Under the pieces are notes generated by a model. That model was given only the letters and a program-made list of their open reading frames with translations, was not told the origin of the DNA and ran no database searches. A program made the translations under genes and the position numbers. Below, in pieces: positions 52,273 through 61,395 of a stretch of DNA of 64,000 bases. The number at the start of each line of letters is the position of its first letter. The stretch's first letter is position 1. Source of the DNA: JAVBSC01 sp031547305 (GTDB lineage Bacteria > Desulfobacterota > Desulfovibrionia > Desulfovibrionales > Desulfovibrionaceae); NCBI GenBank assembly GCA_031547305.1, contig JAVBSC010000042.1:55692-119691 (forward strand). The letters are read 5' to 3'.

Positions 52273-54658
52273 CCAGAAGCCGACGCGGCTGGCCGCGCTG
52301 TATTCCAGACTTTTAGAAAACCAGATGGGGCCGGGCTTTGCCGGCTTTATGCTGCTTTTGCTCGGGCTTTCCGCTCTGGGCACATATGATTTTTCGCCTT
52401 CAGGCCGGCTTTTTACCCTGGACGAGGTTGCTACTTACGACGTTACGGCGGATCGCTCCTTTTTGCTGGAAGACGCGGACGCCACCAGGGCCAGGCGGGA
52501 GACGGCGGCAAAAAACCAGCCCCTGGTCTGCGACCTGAACCTGGAACCCCTCTACAACCTGCGCAAAAGGGTCCAGGATACCTTCATTTCCATAAACAAC
52601 GCGGATAACCCGGCCGAGCTGGCCGCCCTGCACCAGGTTCTGTCCGACGAGTCTCCGGAGGATTTCCCCTACAGGTCTTTTGAACTGCTGATCAAGCCGG
52701 AAGTCCAGCAGCTTGTGACCACCAAAGTTCTGCCTTGGCTGGAGCAGCGTTTGCGCGAAGGCGCGGTCAGCGACATGCGCCTGCTGATGAACCGTCGTGG
52801 AGGGGTGCTCATACGCAACCTTCAGAACGGAGAGGAAAAACTCCTGTCCGATACCCAAAGCGTGCCCTCCATAAAGGATGTCTCTTCGGACCTGGCGCTC
52901 ATGCTCCGGGGACTGGACGAGCCGGGGGCGGTAAAAAGAGCGGTGGCTGTTTTTCTGAACGGCCTGGTCATGCCCACGCTCACCCCCAACTATGAAAGCA
53001 CGTCCGCCAGGGCGGAAGAGGCCGTGCGCGCCGTGCAGCCGGTGATCCGGAGCATTCAGCGCGGCGAGATTATTGTGCGCCAGGGCGAACGTGTAACCAG
53101 AGAGCAGCAGGTGGCCCTGCAGGCCCTGTGGAAGCGAAAGGCCGACCCGTTCAACCCCAAGGCCGCCATGGGCACTTTTTTCTGTGCGGCCATCCTGTCC
53201 ATGGGCCTGTTCGTTTCGCCAAGCGGCAAGCCGGGCAGCCCGGTGCAGCAAAAGGATATGATTTTCGTAGGCGTTCTGGTTAGCGCATTCGCCCTTATTT
53301 CCAAGGGATTGCAAATTCTTGGACAGACTATGGCCGCCTCTTCCCCCAACTTTCCGCCGGACAGCCTGGCCTTTGCCGTGCCTGTGGCCGGGGCGGCCGG
53401 CATAGCCGCGCTTATTTTATCCACCCGGCGCTATCTGGTTACCGGCCTGTTGCTGGCTTTTTTCTGCACCCTTATGCAAAAGGGCGGGGTGGGGCTGTTT
53501 CTGTTCTATTTCATCAGCGCCATGTGGAACACCTGGCTGGTGGTGCGCACGCAGAGCCGCCAGGACGTGGTCTGGAACTTCTTTCCGCTCCTGGCCGGCC
53601 TTTTCTTCATGTGGGCCGCGGTCACTTTCAGCCAGGGCGGCCTGCACGTGCGCTACCTGCCGGAATCCCTGGCCGTTCTGGCCAACGGCATGCTTTCCAT
53701 GTTGACCACTTTTGCCCTGGCCCCGATCGTGGAAATGGTTTTCGGCTACAGCACGCGCTTCCGGCTTATGGAACTCATGAACCTGGAACAGCCCCTGCTG
53801 CGCGAGCTTATGCTCAACGCTCCCGGCACCTACCATCATTCGCTGATCGTCTCGAACATGGTGGAAGCCGCGGCTAAGGCCATTGGCGCGCACAGCCTGC
53901 TCTGCAAAGTCGGGGCGCTCTACCACGATATAGGCAAAACGGACAAGGCCGGCTATTTCATAGAAAACCAGTTTGTAGGCGAAAACCCCCACGATCGCCT
54001 TACTCCGGCCATGAGCGCCCTGGTGCTTATCTCACACGTCAAGCGCGGGGCGGAACTGGCCCAGCAAAATCGCCTGGGCCGGGAAGTCACCGATATAATC
54101 CGTCAGCATCACGGTACCGGAGTGATCCGTTATTTTTACCAGAAAGCCTTGGCTGTTAACGAAAACACCAGCATCGCCGACTTTTGCTACCCGGGCCCCC
54201 GGCCGCAAAGCCGGGAAGCCGTATTAGTCATGCTGGCGGACGTGGTGGAAGCCTCCAGCCGCAGTCTGAGCGATCCCACGCCCAGCCGGGTGCGCGCGCA
54301 TATCAAAAACGTCATCCGCGCCAGCCTGGCGGACGGCCAGATGGACGAGGCCGAACTGACCTTCAAGGATTTGGATCTGGTGGAAGAAAGTTTCCAACGC
54401 ATTCTGGTGGGCATTTTCCACCACCGGATCGAATACCCGGATAAAGCCCAGGCCAAGTCGATTTCGGCGGAAGCCAAAAACCCCGCGCACGAAACCCCGG
54501 CGGAAGCTCCCGCTGAATCGGCGCAACCGGCCGAAGGCGGCGAGGCGGCCAGTCCGGCCCAGAACTGGCTGCCGGCGGCAAAGGAGCCTCCAACCCGGCC
54601 GGAGGGCAAAAAACCGCCTCAGGACGCCGCCGACAAACCCGCCAAGGCTGGCGGATGA
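52247..54658 (+). CDS. 7TM-HD phosphohydrolase (PgpH/YqfF family)
   Basis: 803 residues. One membrane helix (25-45), a large extracytoplasmic domain (60-290, with FLLEDADATRARRETAAKNQ as in 7TMR-HD proteins), seven membrane helices (about 300-500) and an HD domain with PGTYHHSLIVSNMVEAA, KVGALYHDIGKTDKAGYFIE and ISHVKRGAELAQ. PgpH members hydrolyse cyclic di-AMP; that activity is assumed here from family. A Pro/Ala/Glu tail of about 65 residues ends the protein. Confidence 0.92.
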   Translation: MKEKKLLPDQKPTRLAALYSRLLENQMGPGFAGFMLLLLGLSALGTYDFSPSGRLFTLDEVATYDVTADRSFLLEDADATRARRETAAKNQPLVCDLNLEPLYNLRKRVQDTFISINNADNPAELAALHQVLSDESPEDFPYRSFELLIKPEVQQLVTTKVLPWLEQRLREGAVSDMRLLMNRRGGVLIRNLQNGEEKLLSDTQSVPSIKDVSSDLALMLRGLDEPGAVKRAVAVFLNGLVMPTLTPNYESTSARAEEAVRAVQPVIRSIQRGEIIVRQGERVTREQQVALQALWKRKADPFNPKAAMGTFFCAAILSMGLFVSPSGKPGSPVQQKDMIFVGVLVSAFALISKGLQILGQTMAASSPNFPPDSLAFAVPVAGAAGIAALILSTRRYLVTGLLLAFFCTLMQKGGVGLFLFYFISAMWNTWLVVRTQSRQDVVWNFFPLLAGLFFMWAAVTFSQGGLHVRYLPESLAVLANGMLSMLTTFALAPIVEMVFGYSTRFRLMELMNLEQPLLRELMLNAPGTYHHSLIVSNMVEAAAKAIGAHSLLCKVGALYHDIGKTDKAGYFIENQFVGENPHDRLTPAMSALVLISHVKRGAELAQQNRLGREVTDIIRQHHGTGVIRYFYQKALAVNENTSIADFCYPGPRPQSREAVLVMLADVVEASSRSLSDPTPSRVRAHIKNVIRASLADGQMDEAELTFKDLDLVEESFQRILVGIFHHRIEYPDKAQAKSISAEAKNPAHETPAEAPAESAQPAEGGEAASPAQNWLPAAKEPPTRPEGKKPPQDAADKPAKAGG

Positions 54659-55065
54659 TTCAGGTGGAACGCGATCCGGCCCAGGCTTGGCGCCTGTCCC
54701 TGAGCAAAGCGGAATTGCGGGATTTGCTCAAAGCCATGCTCGCGGCCCTTGGGCGCCCCGACAGTCACATGGATCTGGCCGTGCTGGACGACGCGGCCAT
54801 GGAAGACCTGAACCGCGCCTGGCTGGACTGCCCTGGCCCAACCAACGTGCTCTCCTTTCCCTCCCCGTCCCTGCCCGGACAACAAGAACACCTGGGGTCC
54901 CTGGCCCTGGCCGCGCAAACCCTGGAGCGCGAAGCCTTTCTTTACGGCCGCGACCCCGCCGGATACGCCAAAACCCTGCTCGCCCACGGCCTGGTTCATC
55001 TTCTGGGCCACGACCACGGGCCGGAGATGGATCGCCTGGTCCAAAAAGCTCTGGCCGCAATATAA
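54655..55065 (+). CDS. ybeY: YbeY: rRNA maturation endoribonuclease
   Basis: 136 residues, short for the family. Zinc-binding motif AHGLVHLLGHDHG (H-G-x3-H-L-x-G-H-D-H form). CPGPTNVLSFPSPS is the conserved strand. Acts in 16S rRNA 3'-end processing and ribosome quality control. ATGA overlap with the upstream gene. Confidence 0.92.
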   Translation: MIQVERDPAQAWRLSLSKAELRDLLKAMLAALGRPDSHMDLAVLDDAAMEDLNRAWLDCPGPTNVLSFPSPSLPGQQEHLGSLALAAQTLEREAFLYGRDPAGYAKTLLAHGLVHLLGHDHGPEMDRLVQKALAAI

Positions 55066-55086
55066 GTTTATATTGAATATGTCTTT

Positions 55087-55214
55087 TAGAGCATTTTAGC
55101 TTTAAGACGCTCGCTTCGGCGCTTGACGGCGAAACAAGTTTCGCCTACGCCTGCGCGGCGGCCATGGCTGGGCAGCGCCAGCCATGGCACGGCATTTCAA
55201 AGTTGAAATGCCGT
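55087..55214. repeat. Composite intergenic repeat with three hairpins
   Basis: Starts agagcattttagctttaaga; contains GGCGAAAC-aa-GTTTCGCC (55128-55145), an 11-bp stem GCCATGGCTGG-gcagcg-CCAGCCATGGC (55161-55188) and a 12-bp stem ACGGCATTTCAA-ag-TTGAAATGCCGT (55189-55214). Parts are shared with 10748-10805 and 33769-33830. Between convergent ybeY and nrdG it may also terminate both. Confidence 0.55.
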
Positions 55215-55257
55215 AGAGTGACGGGTGCCCCGCGCATTCAGTATTTTTGCTGCCGGC

Positions 55258-55947
55258 TCAGCGTATAAAACAGGTTCTGCCTTGCCGCTCGGCCTGCTGC
55301 CGCAGGAGTTCCATCTCCTCGGCGTCAAGCGCCCGGCCCTGGCTCGCAAAAAAATCCGGGTCCAAAACGTGGTCCAGGCGCAGGGCCTGGAGAAAAACCG
55401 GCGTATCCCAGCGCGTGGCCTCCAGAATTTCCCGGAAGGTTTCCGCGTTCACAAAAGGGGCGGCGCAGGGAACGCGCAACTCATGTCTTACCTCGCCGGC
55501 CGTCAGCAGGTCCAGACTGGCCGCCACCGTCCCCCCCGCATCTCCGGCCCAGATTTCTCCGGGGTATCGGCGCGGGGAGCTTTTTACGTCCAGGGCCACA
55601 TAATCCAGCAGCCTCAAGTCCAGCAAACGGCGCAGAACATCCGGCCGGCTGCCGTTGGTGTCCAGCTTGACCGCATAGCCCAGGCTCTTCAGAATGGAGC
55701 AGAATCCGGCCAGATCCTCATGCAGGGTCGGCTCGCCGCCGGTGATCACAACGCCTTCCAAAAGGTGGCGACGCTGGGCCAGAAAACCCAGAACATCCGC
55801 ATAGGGCAGTGGGGCGTTCCGGCAAAGAACAAGATCCGGGTTGTGGCAGTAGGGGCACAAAAAATTGCAGCCCTGCGTGAACACAATGGCGCTGACCTTG
55901 CCGGGAAAATCCAGCAGGGTGGTTTTTTGCAAGGCTCCTATGCGCAT
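55258..55947 (-). CDS. nrdG: NrdG: anaerobic ribonucleotide reductase activating radical-SAM enzyme
   Basis: 229 residues. Radical-SAM motif CNFLCPYCH (C-x3-C-x2-C), SAM-binding VITGGEPTLHEDL, KLDTNGSRPDVL and LDVKSSP. Longer than the 155-residue E. coli type and of the kind usual in anaerobes. Generates the glycyl radical of NrdD, whose gene overlaps it by ten bases. Confidence 0.94.
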   Translation of the reverse strand: MRIGALQKTTLLDFPGKVSAIVFTQGCNFLCPYCHNPDLVLCRNAPLPYADVLGFLAQRRHLLEGVVITGGEPTLHEDLAGFCSILKSLGYAVKLDTNGSRPDVLRRLLDLRLLDYVALDVKSSPRRYPGEIWAGDAGGTVAASLDLLTAGEVRHELRVPCAAPFVNAETFREILEATRWDTPVFLQALRLDHVLDPDFFASQGRALDAEEMELLRQQAERQGRTCFIR

Positions 55948-58085
55948 TCGCGGACGTCCGTATCCTGTTTTTGCTCATCCTGAGCCGGCCGGAGGCCGCG
56001 CGAAAGGTCATAAGGCGTTCTGGCGGCATATTCCGCCTGCTTGCCGTCGTTCCAGCGACCCACCGGTCGCAGATAGCCGACAACCCTGGAGTAAATTTCC
56101 GTATCCGCCTGGCAGGCCGGGCAGCGGGGCTGCTCGCCTTTAAGATAGCCGTGTTCGGCGCAGATGCTGAAGGTCGGGGTCAGGGTAAAATACGGCAGGC
56201 TGTAGTTGACGGTGATGGAGCGCACCAGATTGCGCACGGTTTGCGTATCCGTAACCTCCTCGCCCAGAAAGCCGTGCAGCACGGTACCGCCGGTATAGCT
56301 GCCCTGGAGTTTGTCCTGCAGGTCCAGGACATCAAAGATATCCGTGGAATAATTAACGGGCAGGTGCGTGGAATTGGTGTAGTACGGGGTTTGTTCCCCG
56401 GCCTGGCCGTTGGCGAAGCGGATGTCCGGAAATTCTTTCCTGTCCAGTAGGGCCAGGCGGAAGGACGTGCCCTCCGCCGGCGTGGCTTCCAGGTTGAAGA
56501 AGTCCCCGGTTTCCTTCTGAAAGCTTTCCAGCCTGCCCCGCATATGGGCCAGCGCGCGCAGGGCGAAGGCCTGGCCGGACGGTGTGGCGATGCCCAGGCC
56601 CAGCAGGTTCAGGCAGGCTTCGTTCATGCCCACGATGCCGATGGTGGAAAAATGATTTGCCCAGTAAGTGCCGGTGCGTGACTATACATCGCGCAGATAA
56701 AAGGTGGTGTACGGGTACAGGCCGCCGTCGGTAAAGCGCTCCAGTTCCTTGCGTTTAGTGACCAGGCTCTCTTTGGCCAGATCCATCAGATGATCCAGGC
56801 GGGTCAAAAAATCTTGCTCGTCCGCGGCCAGATAGCCCAGCCGTGGCAGGTTGAGGGTGACCACGCCGATGGAGCCGGTCAGCGGGTTGGCCCCGAACAG
56901 CCCGCCGCCGCGCTTGCGCAATTCCCGGTTGTCCAGACGCAGGCGGCAGCACATGGAGCGGGCGTCTTCCGGCGACATATCCGAGTTCACGAAATTGGAA
57001 AAATACGGAATGCCGTAGCGGCCGGTCATTTTCCAGACCGCCTCGAAGCGCCGGCTGTCCCAATCGAAATTTTTAGTGATGTTGTAAGTGGGAATAGGAA
57101 AGGTGAACACCCGGCCTTTGTTGTCGCCTTCCATCATCACTTCGGCAAAGGCCTGGTTCAGCATGTCCATTTCCGCCTGAAAATCGCCGTACACGGCCTC
57201 CTGATCCTCCCCGCCAATGACCACAGGCGCGTTTTTCAGGGGTGACGGCGCGTCCATATCCAGGGTGATATTGGTGAATGGCGTCTGAAAGCCCACCCGC
57301 GTGGGAATATTGATGTTAAAGACGAATTCCTGCAGAGCTTGTTTGACCTCTTTGAAGCTCAGGCCATCGTAGCGGATGAACGGAGCCAGCAGGGTGTCGA
57401 AGCTGGAAACCGCCTGCGCTCCGGCCGCCTCGCCCTGCAAGGTATAGAAAAAGTTGACGAGTTGCCCGAGGGCGGAGCGGAAATGCCTGGGCGGCGCGCT
57501 TTCCACATTGCCGGCCACGCCTTTGAAGCCCTGCCTGAGCAGATCCGCCAGATCCCAGCCCACACAATAGACGGACAGCAGGTTGAGATCGTGCAGGTGG
57601 AAATCCCCGTCCGTATGCGCGTCGCGGATGGCCGGCGTGTAAATGCGGTTCAGCCAGTATTCGGAGGTGATGTCGGAAGAGACATAGTTGTTCAGGCCTT
57701 GCAGCGAAAAACCCATATTGCTGTTTTCCCGCACCCGCCAGTCCATTTTATTCAGGTAGCCTTCCATCAGATCCACGTTGGCCCGGGTTTTGATGCGCCG
57801 CAGTTGCGCGCGCTGCTCCCGGTACAGGATGTAAGCTTTGGCCGTGGCCCGGAAGGCGGAATCCAGCAGCACCTGTTCCACCACGTCCTGAATGGTTTCC
57901 ACATCCGGCACTTCCGGCAGGCGCAACGCCCTGGCCAGGGAAAGGGCCCGCATGGCCAGCCTTCTGGCCTCGCGTTCCTCAAATTCACCGGTGGCTTTGC
58001 CGGCCTTGAGCAGGGCGTCGGTTATTTTGGCGGCGTCAAAAGGGACAGTCCGGCCGTCGCGCTTTTTAATGGCGGGAAAATACAT
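55938..58085 (-). pseudogene. nrdD: NrdD: anaerobic (class III) ribonucleotide reductase, interrupted by in-frame TAG
   Basis: Reads MYFPAIKKRDGRTVPFDAAK from the ATG at 58085 (AGGAG upstream), an ATP-cone followed by the catalytic core. At codon 468 (56682-56684) the frame meets TAG, and the same frame continues without shift: YLRDV-[TAG]-SRTGTYWANHFSTIG then VGMNEACLNLL. The downstream part holds CAEHGYLKG...CPAC and the glycyl-radical loop RVVGYLRPVGRWNDG. Without read-through the protein loses about 245 residues including the radical Gly and cannot work. TAG ends many genes here (fabD, tctB, pal, dnaB, fliE, fliF), so general recoding is unlikely. Mutation, sequencing error or special read-through remain open. 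Typed pseudogene with that doubt. Confidence 0.8.
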
Positions 58086-58129
58086 GGAAAAACTCCTGTG
58101 GTATGGCGGGGCACGGCTAAAAAGGGCGT

Positions 58130-58157
58130 AAAAAAACTCCACCCGCAAAGCGGGCGG
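58130..58157 (-). terminator. Attenuator terminator between riboswitch and nrdD
   Basis: On the minus strand CCGCCCGC-ttt-GCGGGTGG is followed by AG and a run of T (58130-58136). It lies between the cobalamin aptamer and the nrdD ATG: the expected expression platform. Confidence 0.8.
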
Positions 58158-58240
58158 AGGAAACGGATTTATCCCCTTACAAGAACCGCGCGGCAAAGGC
58201 CCCGTTGTCGGCGGCTCGTCCTGAAACAGACGAAAACAAC

Positions 58241-58392
58241 AAAGCAGGTCTTCCGGCTGTCCGGCTTCTTTTCGGCCTTCCCAAGAAAACTCAGTGGCGC
58301 GCTGGGAAAAGAAGGATCTATCCGGTGTACGGCGGCGGGTCCGCTCCCGTTTTGCACGGGATTCCCTATTAAGCCCGGTAGGGCGCTTTATT
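58241..58392 (-). ncRNA. Cobalamin riboswitch upstream of nrdD
   Basis: Read on the minus strand the element has, in order, GGGAATCCCGTGCAAAACGG, GCGGACCCGCCGCCGTA, GCCACTG, GGGAAGGCC and AGCCGGAAGACCTGC. These are the conserved core blocks of the adenosylcobalamin riboswitch in the correct order. It ends about 85 bases before the terminator stem. It should turn nrdDG off when B12 is plentiful, as expected if the cell also has a B12-dependent class II reductase (not in the window). Confidence 0.9.
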
Positions 58393-58498
58393 TTTTAGAG
58401 TTTCTCAAGAAAATAGAGTTTTGTCAAACTTGAATTGGACTCGCAATTGCCGGCGCAAAATGAGCAAAGCCCATTTTGCATTCATGCCGGGCGGTAGC

Positions 58499-58534
58499 GA
58501 AAAAAAACGGGCTTGGGGAGGCGGGGCCTCCCCA
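58499..58534 (-). terminator. Terminator of the nfn operon
   Basis: Minus strand TGGGGAGGC-ccc-GCCTCCCCA followed by AGCCCG and eight T. It separates nfn transcription from the nrdD leader. Confidence 0.85.
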
Positions 58535-58556
58535 CTTTTGAATCAGACCGATTCCA

Positions 58557-59993
58557 CTATTCCACAAAAATACCAAGACGTTTGGCAATGGTTTTGGCGG
58601 CCACGCGGCCGGCTCCCATGGCCAGGATAACCGTGGCCGCTCCGGTTACGATGTCGCCGCCGGCAAAGACGTTGGGAATGGAGGTTTCGCCGTTTTCATC
58701 CACTTCAACGTAGCCGCGCCTGTTCAGCTTGAGGCCGGGTGTGGCTTCCAGGAGCACCGGGTTGGAGCGGGTGCCCACGGCCACCACGGCCAGGTCGGTT
58801 TCCAGTTCCCGGACGCTGCCGGGAATGGGTTTGGGGCTGCGCCGGCCGGAGGCGTCCGGCTCGCCCAGTTCCATGTTCTGGATGGTCACGGATTTGAGGA
58901 ACCCGTTGTCGTCGCCCTTAAAGCCAAGGGGGCCGGCCAGCAGATCCAGGATCACGCCTTCTTCCTCGGCGTGTTCCAACTCTTCGTGGCGGCAGGGCAT
59001 TTCCTCCCTGGCGCGGCGGTAGACGATGCGCACTTCTTCAGCGCCAAGGCGCAGGGCGGTACGGGCCGCGTCCATGGCCACGTTGCCGCCGCCAAAAACG
59101 GTGACCTTGCGGCCGGGAAAGACCGGGGTGTCGTAATCCGGGAAGGCGTAGGCCCGGCCCAGGTTGACGCGGGTAAGGTACTCGTTGGCGGAATAAACGC
59201 CGATCAGGTTTTCGCCGGGCACGTCAAGGAAGCGCGGCAGGCCGGCGCCCACGCCGATGAACACGGCCTTGTATCCTTGCGCGAACAGGTCGTCCACGGA
59301 AATGGTCCGGCCGCCCACCCAGTTGGTCATGAATTCCACGCCCAGATCCTTCATGGCCATGATTTCGCGCTGGACCACCAGTTCCTTGGGCAGGCGGAAT
59401 TCCGGAATGCCGTAGGTGAGCACGCCGCCCACCTCGTGCAGGGCTTCAAAAACCGTGACCTTCACGCCCAGTCCGGCCAGATATCCGGCCGCGGTGGTGG
59501 ATGACGGTCCGCTGCCGATGCAGGCGACCTTGAGGCTGTCGTCCGTAAATTGGCAGGCCGGCTGGCCGGTGATCTGCCGGCAGGCGTCGTCGTTCATGAA
59601 CCAGTCGGCCACGTAGCGTTCCAGGCGGCCGATGGCCACGGGCTGGCCCTTGGCGTTGAGGACGCACTTGCCCTCGCATTGGTTTTCTTGCGGGCAGACC
59701 CGGCCGCAGACGGCCGGCAGGCTGTTGGTGCGCTTGATGATGGCATAGGCTCCCTGGATGTCTTCCATGGCCAGGGCGGCGATAAAGTCCTTTATTTCCA
59801 CTTCCACCGGGCAGCCGGAACGGCAGAGCGGCTTTTTGCACTGCAGGCAGCGCCCGGCTTCGGTCAAAGCCTGCTCGCGGGTGTAACCCAGGGCCACTTC
59901 GGAAAAATTCCTGGCCCGCACGGCCGGGGGCTGGCAGGGCATGTCCACGCGCGGGGCAATGGTCTTTTTGGCGGGTTTTTCAATATCAGACAT
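58557..59993 (-). CDS. nfnB: NfnB-type large subunit (GltD-like) of NADH-dependent ferredoxin:NADP oxidoreductase
   Basis: 478 residues from the ATG at 59993. The N-terminal Fe-S domain has AGRCLQCKKPLCRSGCPVEV and CGRVCPQENQCEGKCVL; FAD and NADPH sites are ACIGSGPSSTTAAGYLAGLG (Ser-Ser variant of GPAG) and FGGGNVAMDAARTALRLGAE; the end is NVFAGGDIVTGAATVILAMG. Alone it resembles glutamate synthase small subunit, but the partner gene just upstream makes NfnAB, which bifurcates electrons between NADPH, NAD and ferredoxin, more likely. SudA (sulfide dehydrogenase) is an older name for the same type. Confidence 0.9.
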   Translation of the reverse strand: MSDIEKPAKKTIAPRVDMPCQPPAVRARNFSEVALGYTREQALTEAGRCLQCKKPLCRSGCPVEVEIKDFIAALAMEDIQGAYAIIKRTNSLPAVCGRVCPQENQCEGKCVLNAKGQPVAIGRLERYVADWFMNDDACRQITGQPACQFTDDSLKVACIGSGPSSTTAAGYLAGLGVKVTVFEALHEVGGVLTYGIPEFRLPKELVVQREIMAMKDLGVEFMTNWVGGRTISVDDLFAQGYKAVFIGVGAGLPRFLDVPGENLIGVYSANEYLTRVNLGRAYAFPDYDTPVFPGRKVTVFGGGNVAMDAARTALRLGAEEVRIVYRRAREEMPCRHEELEHAEEEGVILDLLAGPLGFKGDDNGFLKSVTIQNMELGEPDASGRRSPKPIPGSVRELETDLAVVAVGTRSNPVLLEATPGLKLNRRGYVEVDENGETSIPNVFAGGDIVTGAATVILAMGAGRVAAKTIAKRLGIFVE

Positions 59994-60825
59994 TTTTGCA
60001 CCTACAGTACTCGTCGTGGGACAGTTTTTCCTGGGGCTTGAAAGAAGCCAGCCTTTGCCGCAATTCGCCAAAGTCCACAAGCCGCCCGTCAAATTCCGGG
60101 CCGTCCACGCAGGTAAAGCGGGTCTGCCCGCCCACGCTCACCCGGCAGGCCCCGCACATGCCTATGCCGTCAACCATCAGGGAGTTCAGGCTGACGGTAA
60201 CCGGCACGTCAAAAGGCTTTACCGTGTTCACCACGGCCTGCATCATAGGCACCGGGCCGATGGCCACGACTTCCTTGACGGATTTGTCCGTTTCCAGGCG
60301 CCGCGCCAGCACCTCGGTCACCAGGCCCTTGTGGCCGAAGCTGCCGTCGTCCGTGGAGACCAGCACTTCATCGCAGAATGAGGAAAGTTCGTCGTAAAAG
60401 AGCAGCAAATCTTTACGGCGCGCGCCGATTACCGCCACCACGTAATTGCCGGCCTGGTGATGCCCCTTGGCGATGTGGTGCATGGCCGCGATGCCGGTGC
60501 CGCCGCCCACGCAGATGACCGTGCCCTTCTTTTCGATATGCGTGTCCTTGCCCAGGGGGCCGCAGAGATCCGCCACGCTGTCCCCGGCTTTCATGGCTTC
60601 CAGCATGGCAGTGCTCTTGCCCATGACCAGATAGACAATAGTGATGGTGCCGGCCTTGGGGTCCGTGTCCGCAATGGTCAGGGGGAAACGCTCGCCTTTG
60701 TCGGAAACGCGCAAGATCACAAAATTGCCCGGACGGGCCTTTTGAGCGATTTGCGGGGCCTCCAGCACCAGTTTGCTGGTCTGCCCCGGAATCAGTGAGG
60801 TTTTCTCCAGAATTTTAGCTGGCAT
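59986..60825 (-). CDS. nfnA: NfnA-type small subunit (ferredoxin-NADP reductase-like)
   Basis: 279 residues. FAD-binding beta barrel (ARPGNFVILRVSDKGERFPL), NAD-binding GTVICVGGGTGIAAMHHIAK, and a C-terminal 2Fe-2S site MCGACRVSVGG ... FTCVDGPEFDG, as in dihydroorotate dehydrogenase electron-transfer subunits and NfnA. Overlaps nfnB by eight bases. Balances NADPH, NADH and reduced ferredoxin pools. Confidence 0.92.
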   Translation of the reverse strand: MPAKILEKTSLIPGQTSKLVLEAPQIAQKARPGNFVILRVSDKGERFPLTIADTDPKAGTITIVYLVMGKSTAMLEAMKAGDSVADLCGPLGKDTHIEKKGTVICVGGGTGIAAMHHIAKGHHQAGNYVVAVIGARRKDLLLFYDELSSFCDEVLVSTDDGSFGHKGLVTEVLARRLETDKSVKEVVAIGPVPMMQAVVNTVKPFDVPVTVSLNSLMVDGIGMCGACRVSVGGQTRFTCVDGPEFDGRLVDFGELRQRLASFKPQEKLSHDEYCRCKNV

Positions 60826-61134
60826 TCCTGTCCTTGCTCCTTTTTATTCTAATTGAAGGTCATAAACATCAAAGTGTCCATCGATTCCGCATTCACGCGC
60901 GTATGGCCGCGAATGACCGGCTGGAGTTATATTGCCCTGCGGATTGCCGCAGAATCGTTATTCGTCGCATATGGGTTCAGGACTAAGATAACGCAAAAAG
61001 CCTTTTACTGCAAAAACAGTTTTCGGGCCCACACCGCCAAACCCCGGCACGACGCTTTGTATCATTTGCCAACAATGCCCGAGGTGCGATTTTTCTTGTT
61101 TTGTGTGATAAAAAACAAATGGCGTCTTTTCGCG

Positions 61135-61167
61135 ACAATTGATTGTTCTAACAGGAACGATAATTGT
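61135..61167. promoter_or_regulatory. Imperfect inverted repeat, putative activator site
   Basis: ACAATTGATTGTTC-taacag-GAACGATAATTGT: 13-14-base arms with one extra base and one mismatch, 25 bases before the sigma-54-like promoter. Confidence 0.4.
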
Positions 61168-61192
61168 TTAGTTTGATTATTATAAAATAGAA

Positions 61193-61208
61193 TGGTAATT
61201 ATTTTGCA
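61193..61208 (+). promoter_or_regulatory. Possible sigma-54 promoter of the molybdenum hydroxylase operon
   Basis: TGGTAATTATTTTGCA: GG and GC are spaced exactly as in -24/-12 promoters and TTGCA is perfect, but the CAC after GG is missing. About 190 bases before the first gene. Confidence 0.4.
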
Positions 61209-61395
61209 CAGACCGATTCATATTCAAAATAAAAATACCTTCCCCGTCTTTTTTCTATTTGCCATTATAATCCATTTTGCATAAATTTGACTAAAGCAGT
61301 CTACTAGAAGGCAAAGGAGAATTCAACACAAAATAACCCACTTCTGGCAATCATCCAGGACCTTTCCCACACCTTTTACACGGAGGGAATCATAC

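Larger units (their letters stand above)
60826..61395. other. 570-base divergent regulatory region, no gene seen
   Basis: Separates nfnA (minus) from the molybdenum hydroxylase operon (plus). AT-rich from 61080. A 107-codon frame (60853-61176) has no family match or ribosome-binding site and is not called. Contains the inverted repeat and sigma-54-like site listed separately. Confidence 0.55.

Noticed and set aside
58557..59993. Annotation as glutamate synthase small subunit
   Set aside because: The overlapping NfnA-type partner and absence of a glutamate synthase large subunit favour NfnB.
60853..61176. 107-codon plus-strand frame before the molybdenum hydroxylase operon
   Set aside because: No ribosome-binding site, atypical composition, lies in a divergent regulatory region.
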